The translations under genes and the position numbers were made by a program. Under the pieces are notes generated by a model. The model was not told the origin of the DNA and searched no databases. It saw only the letters and a list, made by a program, of their open reading frames with translations. Shown piece by piece: positions 1 to 7,655 of a stretch of DNA of 64,000 nt. Numbering within the stretch: the first letter of the stretch is position 1; each line of letters begins with the position of its first letter. This stretch comes from Muribaculaceae bacterium (GTDB lineage: Bacteria > Bacteroidota > Bacteroidia > Bacteroidales > Muribaculaceae), in assembly GCA_017621225.1 (NCBI GenBank), contig JAGATN010000003.1, positions 28,234 to 92,233 of the forward strand. The letters are read 5' to 3'.

Positions 1-497
1 TTGAACTTATATTTCACCTCTTTAAGCTCGGCGTTAGCCTTTACGATTTTGGCCGAAAGACCGGCACGATATTCGTCGTAGCGGGCACGTATGGCCTCAT
101 CGCTCAACGCCAGCATCTGCACGGCCAGCACGGCGGCATTCAGACCTGCGTTTATGCCTACGGTAGCCACGGCCACGCCCGGAGGCATCTGCACGATCGA
201 CAGCAAGGCATCGCGGCCGTCGAGCGTGGAATTTATCGGCAATCCAATGACGGGCAGCGGAGTCATTGCAGCTATTACGCCGGGCAGAGCGGCAGCCATT
301 CCGGCGGCGGCAATTATCACCTTTATGCCACGTCCATCAGCTTCGCGCGCAAATTTTTCGACATCGAGAGGCGTGCGGTGCGCCGACAGTGCATTCATTT
401 CAAACGGCACCTCCATTTGATCGAGGAAATCGGCCGCTTTCTTCAATATGGGAAGATCTGACGTACTTCCCATGATAATACTAACGAGGGGTTGCAT
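1..497 (-). CDS. purE: N5-carboxyaminoimidazole ribonucleotide mutase PurE (3' end cut by window edge)
   Basis: PurE converts N5-CAIR to CAIR in de novo purine synthesis in the cytoplasm. The start is the ATG at 497, read leftward as MQPLVSIIMGSTSDLP. The nucleotide-binding GSTSDLP motif, the SAHRTP motif and a central GMAAALPGVIAAMTPLPVIGLP segment are typical of class I PurE. About 165 codons are visible and the frame is still open at base 1. The family is usually 160-175 residues, so only a few C-terminal residues are missing. It lies 56 bp after the PAP2-like gene on the same strand and may be co-transcribed with it. Identification is firm. Confidence 0.93.
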   Translation of the reverse strand, partial: MQPLVSIIMGSTSDLPILKKAADFLDQMEVPFEMNALSAHRTPLDVEKFAREADGRGIKVIIAAAGMAAALPGVIAAMTPLPVIGLPINSTLDGRDALLSIVQMPPGVAVATVGINAGLNAAVLAVQMLALSDEAIRARYDEYRAGLSAKIVKANAELKEVKYKF

Positions 498-553
498 AAA
501 TTACCTTTTATATGTTAGAAATGTTACTTTGATTTATTTCGGTTGAGCCATTG

Positions 554-1159
554 TCATATGGCCGACATAAGATATACGCACAAAAAGCCGTTGAGCGTTC
601 CTGCCGCCACCTGCCCGAGCGTATGCCGTTCGAGCAACAGCCTCGACGTGCCCACGAGCCCCACTATCATTACCACGCCTATCAGCACCCATATGTCGAA
701 AGGCAGTCCGTAATGATCGGTCATGATGCGAAACATAAGAGCGGCCAGACCGCCTACGGCAGCCATATGGGCGCTTATCTTCCACCAGTGGTTAACCACC
801 AACGACACTATCGATGCCAGCAGACCGCCCACCATGAACATGGACATCCACAATGGAGCATGGACAAAATAGAGATAGAGCGCGCAGCCTGCATAACACA
901 ACGAAGTGATAAGATAGGGAATGAAGCGCTCATTCTGCTTGTTGAGGCCGGGATCGGTCACGAGCTTCAACTTCAGCAAGACGAATATTGCCGCCAACGG
1001 CAAGAGGCAAGTAAGGATGAAAACTACGGCGGTAACGCCCCATCGCAGATTGACCGGAATCAGAACGAGCACGGTGGTCCACAATGCCAACCACACTCCG
1101 TAAGTAGGAATCAGCAGCGGACTGAAAACAAATGATATAAACTGGGCCAATCTTTTCAT
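554..1159 (-). CDS. PAP2-like integral membrane protein (degenerate phosphatase motif)
   Basis: A 201-residue protein with about six hydrophobic helices. The start at 1159 (MKRLAQFISF) is chosen because an upstream in-frame ATG at 1228 would overlap the end of rpoN and add a non-membrane extension. The C-terminal part carries KISAH and SRLLLERHTLGQ, which resemble PAP2 motifs 2 and 3, with Gln where the motif-3 Asp would sit. PAP2 proteins dephosphorylate lipid phosphates such as undecaprenyl diphosphate or phosphatidylglycerol phosphate; activity of this variant is uncertain. It lies between rpoN (31 bp upstream) and purE. Confidence 0.7.
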   Translation of the reverse strand: MKRLAQFISFVFSPLLIPTYGVWLALWTTVLVLIPVNLRWGVTAVVFILTCLLPLAAIFVLLKLKLVTDPGLNKQNERFIPYLITSLCYAGCALYLYFVHAPLWMSMFMVGGLLASIVSLVVNHWWKISAHMAAVGGLAALMFRIMTDHYGLPFDIWVLIGVVMIVGLVGTSRLLLERHTLGQVAAGTLNGFLCVYLMSAI

Positions 1160-1190
1160 CGTCACTATTTTTATGGTTATGGCAACACGG

Positions 1191-2648
1191 CTACACGCTG
1201 CGGCGCAATCGCGCAACCGGAATGCCAAGTTTTTCTCTGTATTTTGCCACGGTTCGCCGTGCCAATTTGTAGCCTTGCGCTTCTAGGGCCGTCATCAGCG
1301 CGTCATCCTTGAGCGGATGCGCCTTGTCCTCATTGTCAATCAATCGGCGGAGCGCATTGGTTATTTCGATGGTCGATGCATCGGTATCCTCCTTGGGCCG
1401 CTCGTTGAAAAAGAATTTCAACGGATACACTCCATACTGCGTACTTACGTATTTGCCCGAAGTGGCGCGGCTTATCACCGACACATCATCGCCGGTAAGC
1501 TTCGATACATCTTTCAATATCATGGGCCGGAGCTGCAACTCGTCGCCAGAGAGGAAAAATCGGCGTTGCAGCTTTATTATCGCCGTCATGACCCGGTTAA
1601 GCGTTTCGCGGCGCATCTGCAGGGCCTTTATGAAATCTACGGCCTCGTCGCGCTTGCGTTTTATGAATGTCATTGCTTCGAGTTCCGATCGCGACATTTT
1701 GCGCGAAACGTTGATGTCTTCATCGGCGGCAAACGTCGATTCGATGCGCAATCCGGGCAAGTTGTCGGGTTGCGACAAGGTTATGTTGCCCTCGGAATCG
1801 ACATCGACCAAAAAATCGGGAGTTATGTGCGAAAAGCGATCGTCGTCCTGATCCAACCCGCCGCTAATGGCCGAGCCGGGCTTGGGGTCGAGCGACCGAA
1901 TGACATTCAAGGCGGCGCGAATGCGCGATTCGTCGATGTTGAGCATCGACGAGAGCTTGTCGAAGTGCATGCGCGAAAACAAGTCGAAATAGTCGGCAAC
2001 GATCTCTCTTGCATCCGACACGGCGCGGTCGTTGCCCATTCGTTTAAGCTGCAACAGCAGGCAGTCGCGCAAATCGTATGCGCCCACGCCCGGCGGGTCG
2101 AGCGACCGCACTTTGCGCCACACCTCGCGCACTTCCTGATCGGAAGCATCGATGCCACCTTGTATGGCCACGTCGTCGATGAGCGAGGGGAGCGTACGCG
2201 TAAGGTATCCGTTGCTGTCAATGCTGCCGACGATTATGTCGGCGATGGAAAGCTGACGAGGCGATAGTTTCGACACTGACAGTTGCGACATGAGCGACTC
2301 TATTAGCGACTCGCTTTTTGCCACAGCCACCGGTTCGTAGTATGAATCGTCGGACGAGTAGTTGCGCGCCTCAAGCCGATAGTAAGGAATGTCGTCCTCG
2401 TGTCGATAATCGGCCAGCTGCATCTGCTCGGCGCTTTCATTGAAATCATCGTCGGCACCCGACGATAAATCACCGGCGCTATCGTCGGCAGGAACCGCCT
2501 CAAGCGCCGGGTTTTCGTCAAGCGTGCGCTTAAGCTCGTCCTCTATCTCAGGGGCATTCATTTCGAGCACCCTGACATACTGAACTTGAAGCGGCGCAAG
2601 CGTTTGTTGTAGCCGTTGATTCTGTGAAAGCGATAACGATTCTTCCAT
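1191..2648 (-). CDS. rpoN: RNA polymerase sigma-54 factor RpoN
   Basis: Alternative sigma factor that recognises -24/-12 promoters and needs an AAA+ activator. At 485 residues it matches the family length. Region I at the N-terminus is Gln/Leu-rich (LSLSQNQRLQQTLAPLQ), followed by an acidic linker at about residues 50-110, the core-binding domain, and a C-terminal HTH with the diagnostic RpoN box ARRTVAKYRE at about 463-472. It starts 30 bp after the DUF4465 lipoprotein gene and no separate promoter is evident, so read-through from that gene is possible. No sigma-54 activator gene is seen in this window. Confidence 0.96.
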   Translation of the reverse strand: MEESLSLSQNQRLQQTLAPLQVQYVRVLEMNAPEIEDELKRTLDENPALEAVPADDSAGDLSSGADDDFNESAEQMQLADYRHEDDIPYYRLEARNYSSDDSYYEPVAVAKSESLIESLMSQLSVSKLSPRQLSIADIIVGSIDSNGYLTRTLPSLIDDVAIQGGIDASDQEVREVWRKVRSLDPPGVGAYDLRDCLLLQLKRMGNDRAVSDAREIVADYFDLFSRMHFDKLSSMLNIDESRIRAALNVIRSLDPKPGSAISGGLDQDDDRFSHITPDFLVDVDSEGNITLSQPDNLPGLRIESTFAADEDINVSRKMSRSELEAMTFIKRKRDEAVDFIKALQMRRETLNRVMTAIIKLQRRFFLSGDELQLRPMILKDVSKLTGDDVSVISRATSGKYVSTQYGVYPLKFFFNERPKEDTDASTIEITNALRRLIDNEDKAHPLKDDALMTALEAQGYKLARRTVAKYREKLGIPVARLRRSV

Positions 2649-2678
2649 CAGCCTCTATGCTTTAAAACCTACATTTCG

Positions 2679-3467
2679 TCAAATATCGAACATGAAGTAA
2701 TCGACGCAGAAGTAAGGCGGCACGTCAATCACGCCCTCTTTGTTCTTTCTGTTCGATTTAAGCTGGAAATAGATCATATCGATATTTTCGTAATCTCTCA
2801 GATCCACTGCAATCCAGTTGGCGAGCGGCAATTTTCCTGAAAGCACAAGAGGCTGTTCGACGGTGCCTATGCGCTCACGGCCTCTTACGATGTTCACCAC
2901 AAGCGTCAGATAATCGTCGTTTTTGAACGGCTCTGATGTATCGGTTCCGAATTTTACGGCACCAAGGGTAGTACATGCATTCGTCACGTATATGCAGTAA
3001 GGATTGCATCCTACGCCCGTGGTCAATCGGATGGCGCAAGCAGGCGACATCGGAATTTCGTCGAGCGATTCGTTGGGATCCCACTTAGCCATCATGAACG
3101 GAGTTCTGTAATAGCCGTGTCCGGTAGGATTGCCCCAGAGATTATACTTCGATATCAGGCCATCGGTGCTATTTGACGGAGAGAAACCGTGCCATTCCAC
3201 ATTGTTTTCGCTATCGAGCGCCGCATAGTGCGAATAGTTAACGTTAAGGATGGTCATAATTGCCGGAGGATTAACCTTGTAGCATTCGCTCCATGCCCCG
3301 TCCTTATCATATTTCAGGTCGGTGACCATACCGGGCGATGATGCGTAGCTTGGCATTTCGTCATCACCGCTGTCACCCGGGCCATAATAATGCGACGGGC
3401 CACATGACGATACTAATAATGCCACAGGTAATCCAATTAAAAATAAAATCTTAGAAGTCAGTTTCAT
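2679..3467 (-). CDS. DUF4465 surface lipoprotein
   Basis: About 262 residues. The start at 3467 (MKLTSKILFLIGLPVALLVSSC) gives a clean lipoprotein signal with Cys after LVSS; an in-frame ATG 42 bases upstream is possible but would only lengthen the signal. The body has GFSPSNSTDG, a VTNACTTLGAVKFG strand and the closing PPYFCVDYFMFD, all characteristic of DUF4465, a Bacteroidetes-enriched beta-sandwich of unknown function often found on exported proteins. The Ser-Cys-Gly-Pro after the cleavage site lacks an obvious acidic surface-export signal, although acidic residues follow later. It has its own promoter-like box upstream at 3526-3533. Confidence 0.75.
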   Translation of the reverse strand: MKLTSKILFLIGLPVALLVSSCGPSHYYGPGDSGDDEMPSYASSPGMVTDLKYDKDGAWSECYKVNPPAIMTILNVNYSHYAALDSENNVEWHGFSPSNSTDGLISKYNLWGNPTGHGYYRTPFMMAKWDPNESLDEIPMSPACAIRLTTGVGCNPYCIYVTNACTTLGAVKFGTDTSEPFKNDDYLTLVVNIVRGRERIGTVEQPLVLSGKLPLANWIAVDLRDYENIDMIYFQLKSNRKNKEGVIDVPPYFCVDYFMFDI

Positions 3468-3525
3468 CGTGTTTAGTTTAGTTAATGTTTCAATATAACG
3501 TTTGAGCATTAGTTAAGTTAGGACC

Positions 3526-3533
3526 CAAAGGTA
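3526..3533 (-). promoter_or_regulatory. Bacteroidetes -7 box before the DUF4465 gene
   Basis: On the minus strand the sequence is TACCTTTG, matching TAnnTTTG. Transcription would begin near 3519, about 50 bases before the ATG at 3467. A properly spaced -33 TTG is not evident. Confidence 0.5.
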
Positions 3534-3555
3534 GTAATTATTCGTCAATCAACGC

Positions 3556-4005
3556 TCATATCAGCTTATGCAATTTATATGCCACACTACCCGAATCGAT
3601 GCAATGATGGCATAATTCGATGTTTTTATCGTCCATATCGACGATTTGAAATTTAACATTCGGCTCATTACAGTCAAGATGCATCTGAGGCGGAAAGCCA
3701 TACGAAGTCGACACATTTGAGTCGTGATGGTTGCCCGACAACGTCATGACATCGTCCTCAACCGACCACGAATTCCAATAGTCGACCACATCGTGATGAT
3801 CGGCAACAAGCTGAATCATAAGCACTCCGCTCTGAAATTTCCATACCACGTTACCGGCATAGCAAGTATCGCGTTTGCCATCGACTGTAATCTCCGTTAT
3901 CCGCCATGTGCCAAACAGAGGCCCTATGTCGCCATCGTTATGAGTGCAGCCCGACAGCATGGCCGAGAGCAGCAAACACCCCATTATGTGAATAATAGTC
4001 CTCAT
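3556..4005 (-). CDS. Small lipoprotein, lipocalin-like
   Basis: A 149-residue exported protein. MRTIIHIMGCLLLSAMLSGC is a lipoprotein signal with the lipobox Cys at residue 20. The first motif of the mature part, LFGTWRITEITVDGK, with later short beta-rich stretches resembles the lipocalin-like or DUF4847-type lipoproteins of Bacteroidales; that family assignment is by eye. Its ATG overlaps the stop of the upstream Wzi-like gene by four bases (ATGA), implying translational coupling. Ligand and function are not known. Confidence 0.6.
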   Translation of the reverse strand: MRTIIHIMGCLLLSAMLSGCTHNDGDIGPLFGTWRITEITVDGKRDTCYAGNVVWKFQSGVLMIQLVADHHDVVDYWNSWSVEDDVMTLSGNHHDSNVSTSYGFPPQMHLDCNEPNVKFQIVDMDDKNIELCHHCIDSGSVAYKLHKLI

Positions 4006-5534
4006 AACCTAAATTGAGTTAACGAGCCGTTATATGACAATGTTACCATCGTTCCGAAGGTGTCGCCGGGCATTTTTCCGCAATCACCGGCTAAAGAAAT
4101 TTTAAGATTTAGCCCAGAACCGAATATCGAGCGCAAGGCCGCTTCTACCATTACCGACGTGGAACTAACGGGATTCAACAACGGAATGTAACCGCTTCCC
4201 CACGCTTTGCGATGATTGAAAAGAGCCCTGTATTCCATTTGTGGCGTAATGCGTCCTTCAATGCCGAGATGAATGCCGCGAAGCCTATTGAATGCCACGG
4301 CGGGATATCCGTCGACATTGTAGATGGGGCTCATGACCATAGGGGTCCCCATCACCATTCCATAATTGGCATATGAATTATACAGCACATTATTATAATA
4401 GTCGTCGGCACCGGTGGCCGGAGATGTCAGCGTGGTTCCCGGCACGTAATCGGGAGCCCAATGCACCGGACCGCTCTGATTGGTCATATCGAGATATTCG
4501 ATCACCAGGCCCGACACCGGCTTGAATGACTTCAGTCTGATCTCAAGCCCCCACAGACCGTCAAACCCATTGCGCTTCGCCATTCCGGAGCCATCTTCCC
4601 ACGGCCACTGAAAATATGCGCCGATGTCGATGCCGCGCAAGGCATAATCGGCTCTCATATCCCAAGAGCCGAGGGTATTGCCAATGCGAAAATCTTCGCT
4701 ACCGTTGCTTATCGGAAGAAATGCCTTGAAAAAATCGCGAAACGAAGTGCCTCGATGCTGCACCGACTGCACCAATCCGCCCGCATACGTCGTAGTGGAA
4801 CCGCCAAACTGCGTGGCGCACTGCGCGCCCACGGTCACTCTAAGCGGCTTCGACGCTTTGCTGCGAAAATAAGCCCTTCGATACACAAGCCATACGCCAT
4901 CGGCTATGTGATAGTTATAATAGTTGTAATACTTTCGCCACCACCCATCGTCGGCAAACCGTCCGTAAAACAATTCACCGTCAATCTGCAACCATCCGTT
5001 CGTAAAAGGAACGTCCTGAAAATCATGAAATCCGACTTTCACCCCCGGCACCGGCCGAGCGTTGGCGCTATGCACGAGGTCGCCGCTCGACAATCGGTCG
5101 GAAAGCATGGCCGAGCCGGTCTCTTTCATACCGACGCAAGCCTCGATAGAGCGATACTTTACTTCGCCATACAAGCTTCCGAGCATCACCCGCGACGGAT
5201 GGCGATCGACGGAGTGCCATGTCGACGACTGAACGTCGAACCGTTCATAAGGAACCGACGACGAATACCCGGCCTCCACCCCCACGCCGTAGCCATAGCT
5301 GAACCGCGAGCCGACATTCAAGGCCTTATGCATGTTCAACTCGGCCACGCCATTCCATGCCTGAGTGATTTTGCCATGCCGATTGGAAGCAAGAAAATAT
5401 GGTGCGAATTTACCGCTTGCACCCGTTGCCGTAAGCGAAGCCTTATATACAATAGTATCACCGGCTCTTGCATACGATGATGCAAGAGCCAGTGAAAACA
5501 ATATAATATATCTTATTGACAATAATTTACGCAT
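4002..5534 (-). CDS. Wzi-like capsule assembly outer-membrane protein
   Basis: 510 residues beginning with a signal peptide ending near SYARAG. The rest is long, aromatic-rich and beta-strand-like with repeated GxGxxxG and YRALFNHR-type segments, ending in the hydrophobic residue pattern LTQFRL expected for a beta-barrel C-terminal strand. The order of a KFAPYFLASNRHG segment near the start and GVEAGYSS resembles the Bacteroidetes capsule assembly Wzi family, outer-membrane barrels that help attach or organise surface polysaccharide. No capsule glycosyltransferases flank it. A weak TATCTTTA box lies at about 5566-5573 upstream. Confidence 0.65.
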   Translation of the reverse strand: MRKLLSIRYIILFSLALASSYARAGDTIVYKASLTATGASGKFAPYFLASNRHGKITQAWNGVAELNMHKALNVGSRFSYGYGVGVEAGYSSSVPYERFDVQSSTWHSVDRHPSRVMLGSLYGEVKYRSIEACVGMKETGSAMLSDRLSSGDLVHSANARPVPGVKVGFHDFQDVPFTNGWLQIDGELFYGRFADDGWWRKYYNYYNYHIADGVWLVYRRAYFRSKASKPLRVTVGAQCATQFGGSTTTYAGGLVQSVQHRGTSFRDFFKAFLPISNGSEDFRIGNTLGSWDMRADYALRGIDIGAYFQWPWEDGSGMAKRNGFDGLWGLEIRLKSFKPVSGLVIEYLDMTNQSGPVHWAPDYVPGTTLTSPATGADDYYNNVLYNSYANYGMVMGTPMVMSPIYNVDGYPAVAFNRLRGIHLGIEGRITPQMEYRALFNHRKAWGSGYIPLLNPVSSTSVMVEAALRSIFGSGLNLKISLAGDCGKMPGDTFGTMVTLSYNGSLTQFRL

Positions 5535-5584
5535 CTGTCAGCAGCTTTACCGGCAATTCATCCGGTAAAGATACTAAATTTTAA

Positions 5585-7582
5585 TTACTTCTTGGTTATT
5601 GTCATTGCAAAGCCGCCGCCCGATGCCAGATGAATCGGCTTAACGGTCTTTGAATTTGCCGAGAACAGTTCCTTACGATAATCTTCGGCCTGAGTGTCGG
5701 CATTTACGCCGTCGGTGAACAGCACGACGTCATAATTGCCGTCGCCAAGGAACGAGAAGTCAATTGAAAGGTCACGCGGATTCCAATCGGTAAGACCTCC
5801 CACATACCAATTGTCACCTACTCGACGAGCCACCACTATCGATTCGCCAAGCTTGCCCTGAAGCACGCGGGTTTCGTCGATATCGGAGTTAGGAATGCTT
5901 GCAATGAAGTCGGTGCATTCCTGTTCGCGACGATAAATGGTAGGATTGTCGGCCAACATGGTAAGCGGAGAGTCATGCACCACGTATGCAGCAAGCTGGT
6001 GGCAACGCGTTCCCTGACTCATCGGGTTGTAATATACAGGCTTGAAGTCCTTGCGGGTAGCATTGCGCATTGCGCCCGGAGTATAGTCGACGGGGCCAGC
6101 CATCATTCTGATATACGGCATCATTACGTCATATTTCATCATGTCTTTTTCGACGGTGCTCCACTTCACTTCCTCCATTCCAAACACCGACTCATAGTTG
6201 ATGAGGTTGGGATATGTGCGATTCAATCCGGTAGGCTTATAGAAACCATGATAGTCGAGCGTAAGATTGTGACGCGCGGCAGCATCGGCTATTCGGTATG
6301 CCATTTCGACAGCGGTCTGATCGTCGCGATCGAGGAAGTCGACCTTAAAGCCGGCAATGCCCATTTCGGAGTATTTCTTACAAGCGGCCTCAAGCTGATC
6401 GTCGAGCACGTTGAATACGGTCCACAATATCAAATCCACGCCCTTGCTTTTTCCGTAGGCTATCAATTCGGGCAAGTTGAGTTCGGGAATCACGGTAAGC
6501 ATGTCGCCCGATGCCGGAGCATACCATCCTTCGTCAAGCACTACGAACTCGAGTCCGTTTTCGGCTGCGAAGTCGATATAATGCTTATATGTATCCATAT
6601 TTATTCCGGCCTTAAAATCTACATTATATACGCCCCAGTTGTTCCACCAATCCCAAGCCACACGACCGGGCTTGATCCACGACGTATCACTTACGCGACT
6701 CGGCGAAGCCAACGCATAAACCAGATTGTTCAACGGCATCTGAGTATCGTCGGTAGTCACGGCCCATATGCGCCACGGATAGGTTCTTGCGCCTTCGGTC
6801 TTTGCTATATAGTCGGCACGTTTGGCCACTTTAGTCATTGCGCGACCTTTCGTCATGGTCATTTCGGTAGGGTATTTGGCAAACGTTCCTTGAAGGCTCG
6901 TCGACTTTCCGTCGCCCTTGATAAACATGCCGGGATAAGCTTCAAGATCCGATTCGAGCAATGTCATTTTCACGCCCGAACCGCAATCGACGGTAATGGG
7001 CAGAAAAGCAATGTTTTCAGTATTCACTTCGGTGATCTTTGCTTCGGTATAAAGATTCTGAAACGCCATTGCATACGGATCGACGCCCGGCTTCGAGGTC
7101 GAATATGCCATATAGGTTGTGAAGTCGGCCGGGAAGTTGAGATCCACTATTTCGTTGTCGACAACCGTGGCACCCTTTTCGGTGGTATTGAATCGATATG
7201 CCAATCCGTCGTCGTAAGCGCGGAAAGTCACTCCGTAACCGTTCTTTAGATTAACTGTGACCTCATTGTACTTTACATCAAATTGTTTCACTCGATATAA
7301 GGGCGACACTATGTGTTCCTCCACATTGTTGCGGCGGATAACGCGCGTGGATTTTATGCCACTGCCTATTTCGCGTCCGGCCACAATCAAGCCAATAGGG
7401 CTTTTATCGAGCAATACGGTGCCGTCATATTTCAATGAATACGACAATTGACCCTCAATCCATATGTCGGCCGCTATTTTGCCGTTAGGCGACGTTAGAG
7501 CCACCGGCGACTTGGCGGCATACGACATTAGCGCACAAACGGCCATTGCCACTAACAGGATAAGATTTTTTAATTTGTTCAT
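5585..7582 (-). CDS. Glycoside hydrolase family 97, retaining alpha-galactosidase type
   Basis: 665 residues with a signal peptide (cleavage near SYAAKS), so periplasmic. The N-terminal beta-sandwich begins SPNGKIAADI, the (beta/alpha)8 barrel starts near residue 300 (WDWWNNWGV) and a C-terminal sheet follows. By counting, Asp415 lies in GFKVDFLD and Glu470 in ESVFGMEEV. These match the positions I recall for the nucleophile and acid/base of the Bacteroides thetaiotaomicron retaining GH97 alpha-galactosidase, whereas SusB-type inverting enzymes use Glu bases. It sits 49 bp downstream of a GH36 alpha-galactosidase, which supports the same substrate class. Specificity remains inferred. Confidence 0.88.
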   Translation of the reverse strand: MNKLKNLILLVAMAVCALMSYAAKSPVALTSPNGKIAADIWIEGQLSYSLKYDGTVLLDKSPIGLIVAGREIGSGIKSTRVIRRNNVEEHIVSPLYRVKQFDVKYNEVTVNLKNGYGVTFRAYDDGLAYRFNTTEKGATVVDNEIVDLNFPADFTTYMAYSTSKPGVDPYAMAFQNLYTEAKITEVNTENIAFLPITVDCGSGVKMTLLESDLEAYPGMFIKGDGKSTSLQGTFAKYPTEMTMTKGRAMTKVAKRADYIAKTEGARTYPWRIWAVTTDDTQMPLNNLVYALASPSRVSDTSWIKPGRVAWDWWNNWGVYNVDFKAGINMDTYKHYIDFAAENGLEFVVLDEGWYAPASGDMLTVIPELNLPELIAYGKSKGVDLILWTVFNVLDDQLEAACKKYSEMGIAGFKVDFLDRDDQTAVEMAYRIADAAARHNLTLDYHGFYKPTGLNRTYPNLINYESVFGMEEVKWSTVEKDMMKYDVMMPYIRMMAGPVDYTPGAMRNATRKDFKPVYYNPMSQGTRCHQLAAYVVHDSPLTMLADNPTIYRREQECTDFIASIPNSDIDETRVLQGKLGESIVVARRVGDNWYVGGLTDWNPRDLSIDFSFLGDGNYDVVLFTDGVNADTQAEDYRKELFSANSKTVKPIHLASGGGFAMTITKK

Positions 7583-7623
7583 TTGTATGTGTTAATTGAT
7601 TATTCGTAAATAAACTGATTTGA

Positions 7624-7655
7624 CAAACGTATCACTCAGCGGCTTCGAGCTCCAA
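7624..7655 (-). promoter_or_regulatory. Possible internal promoter for the GH97 gene
   Basis: Minus strand: TTG at 7653-7655, 21 bp spacer, TACGTTTG at 7624-7631. It overlaps the last codons of the GH36 gene and would give the GH97 gene its own start about 35 bases before its ATG. Confidence 0.45.
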
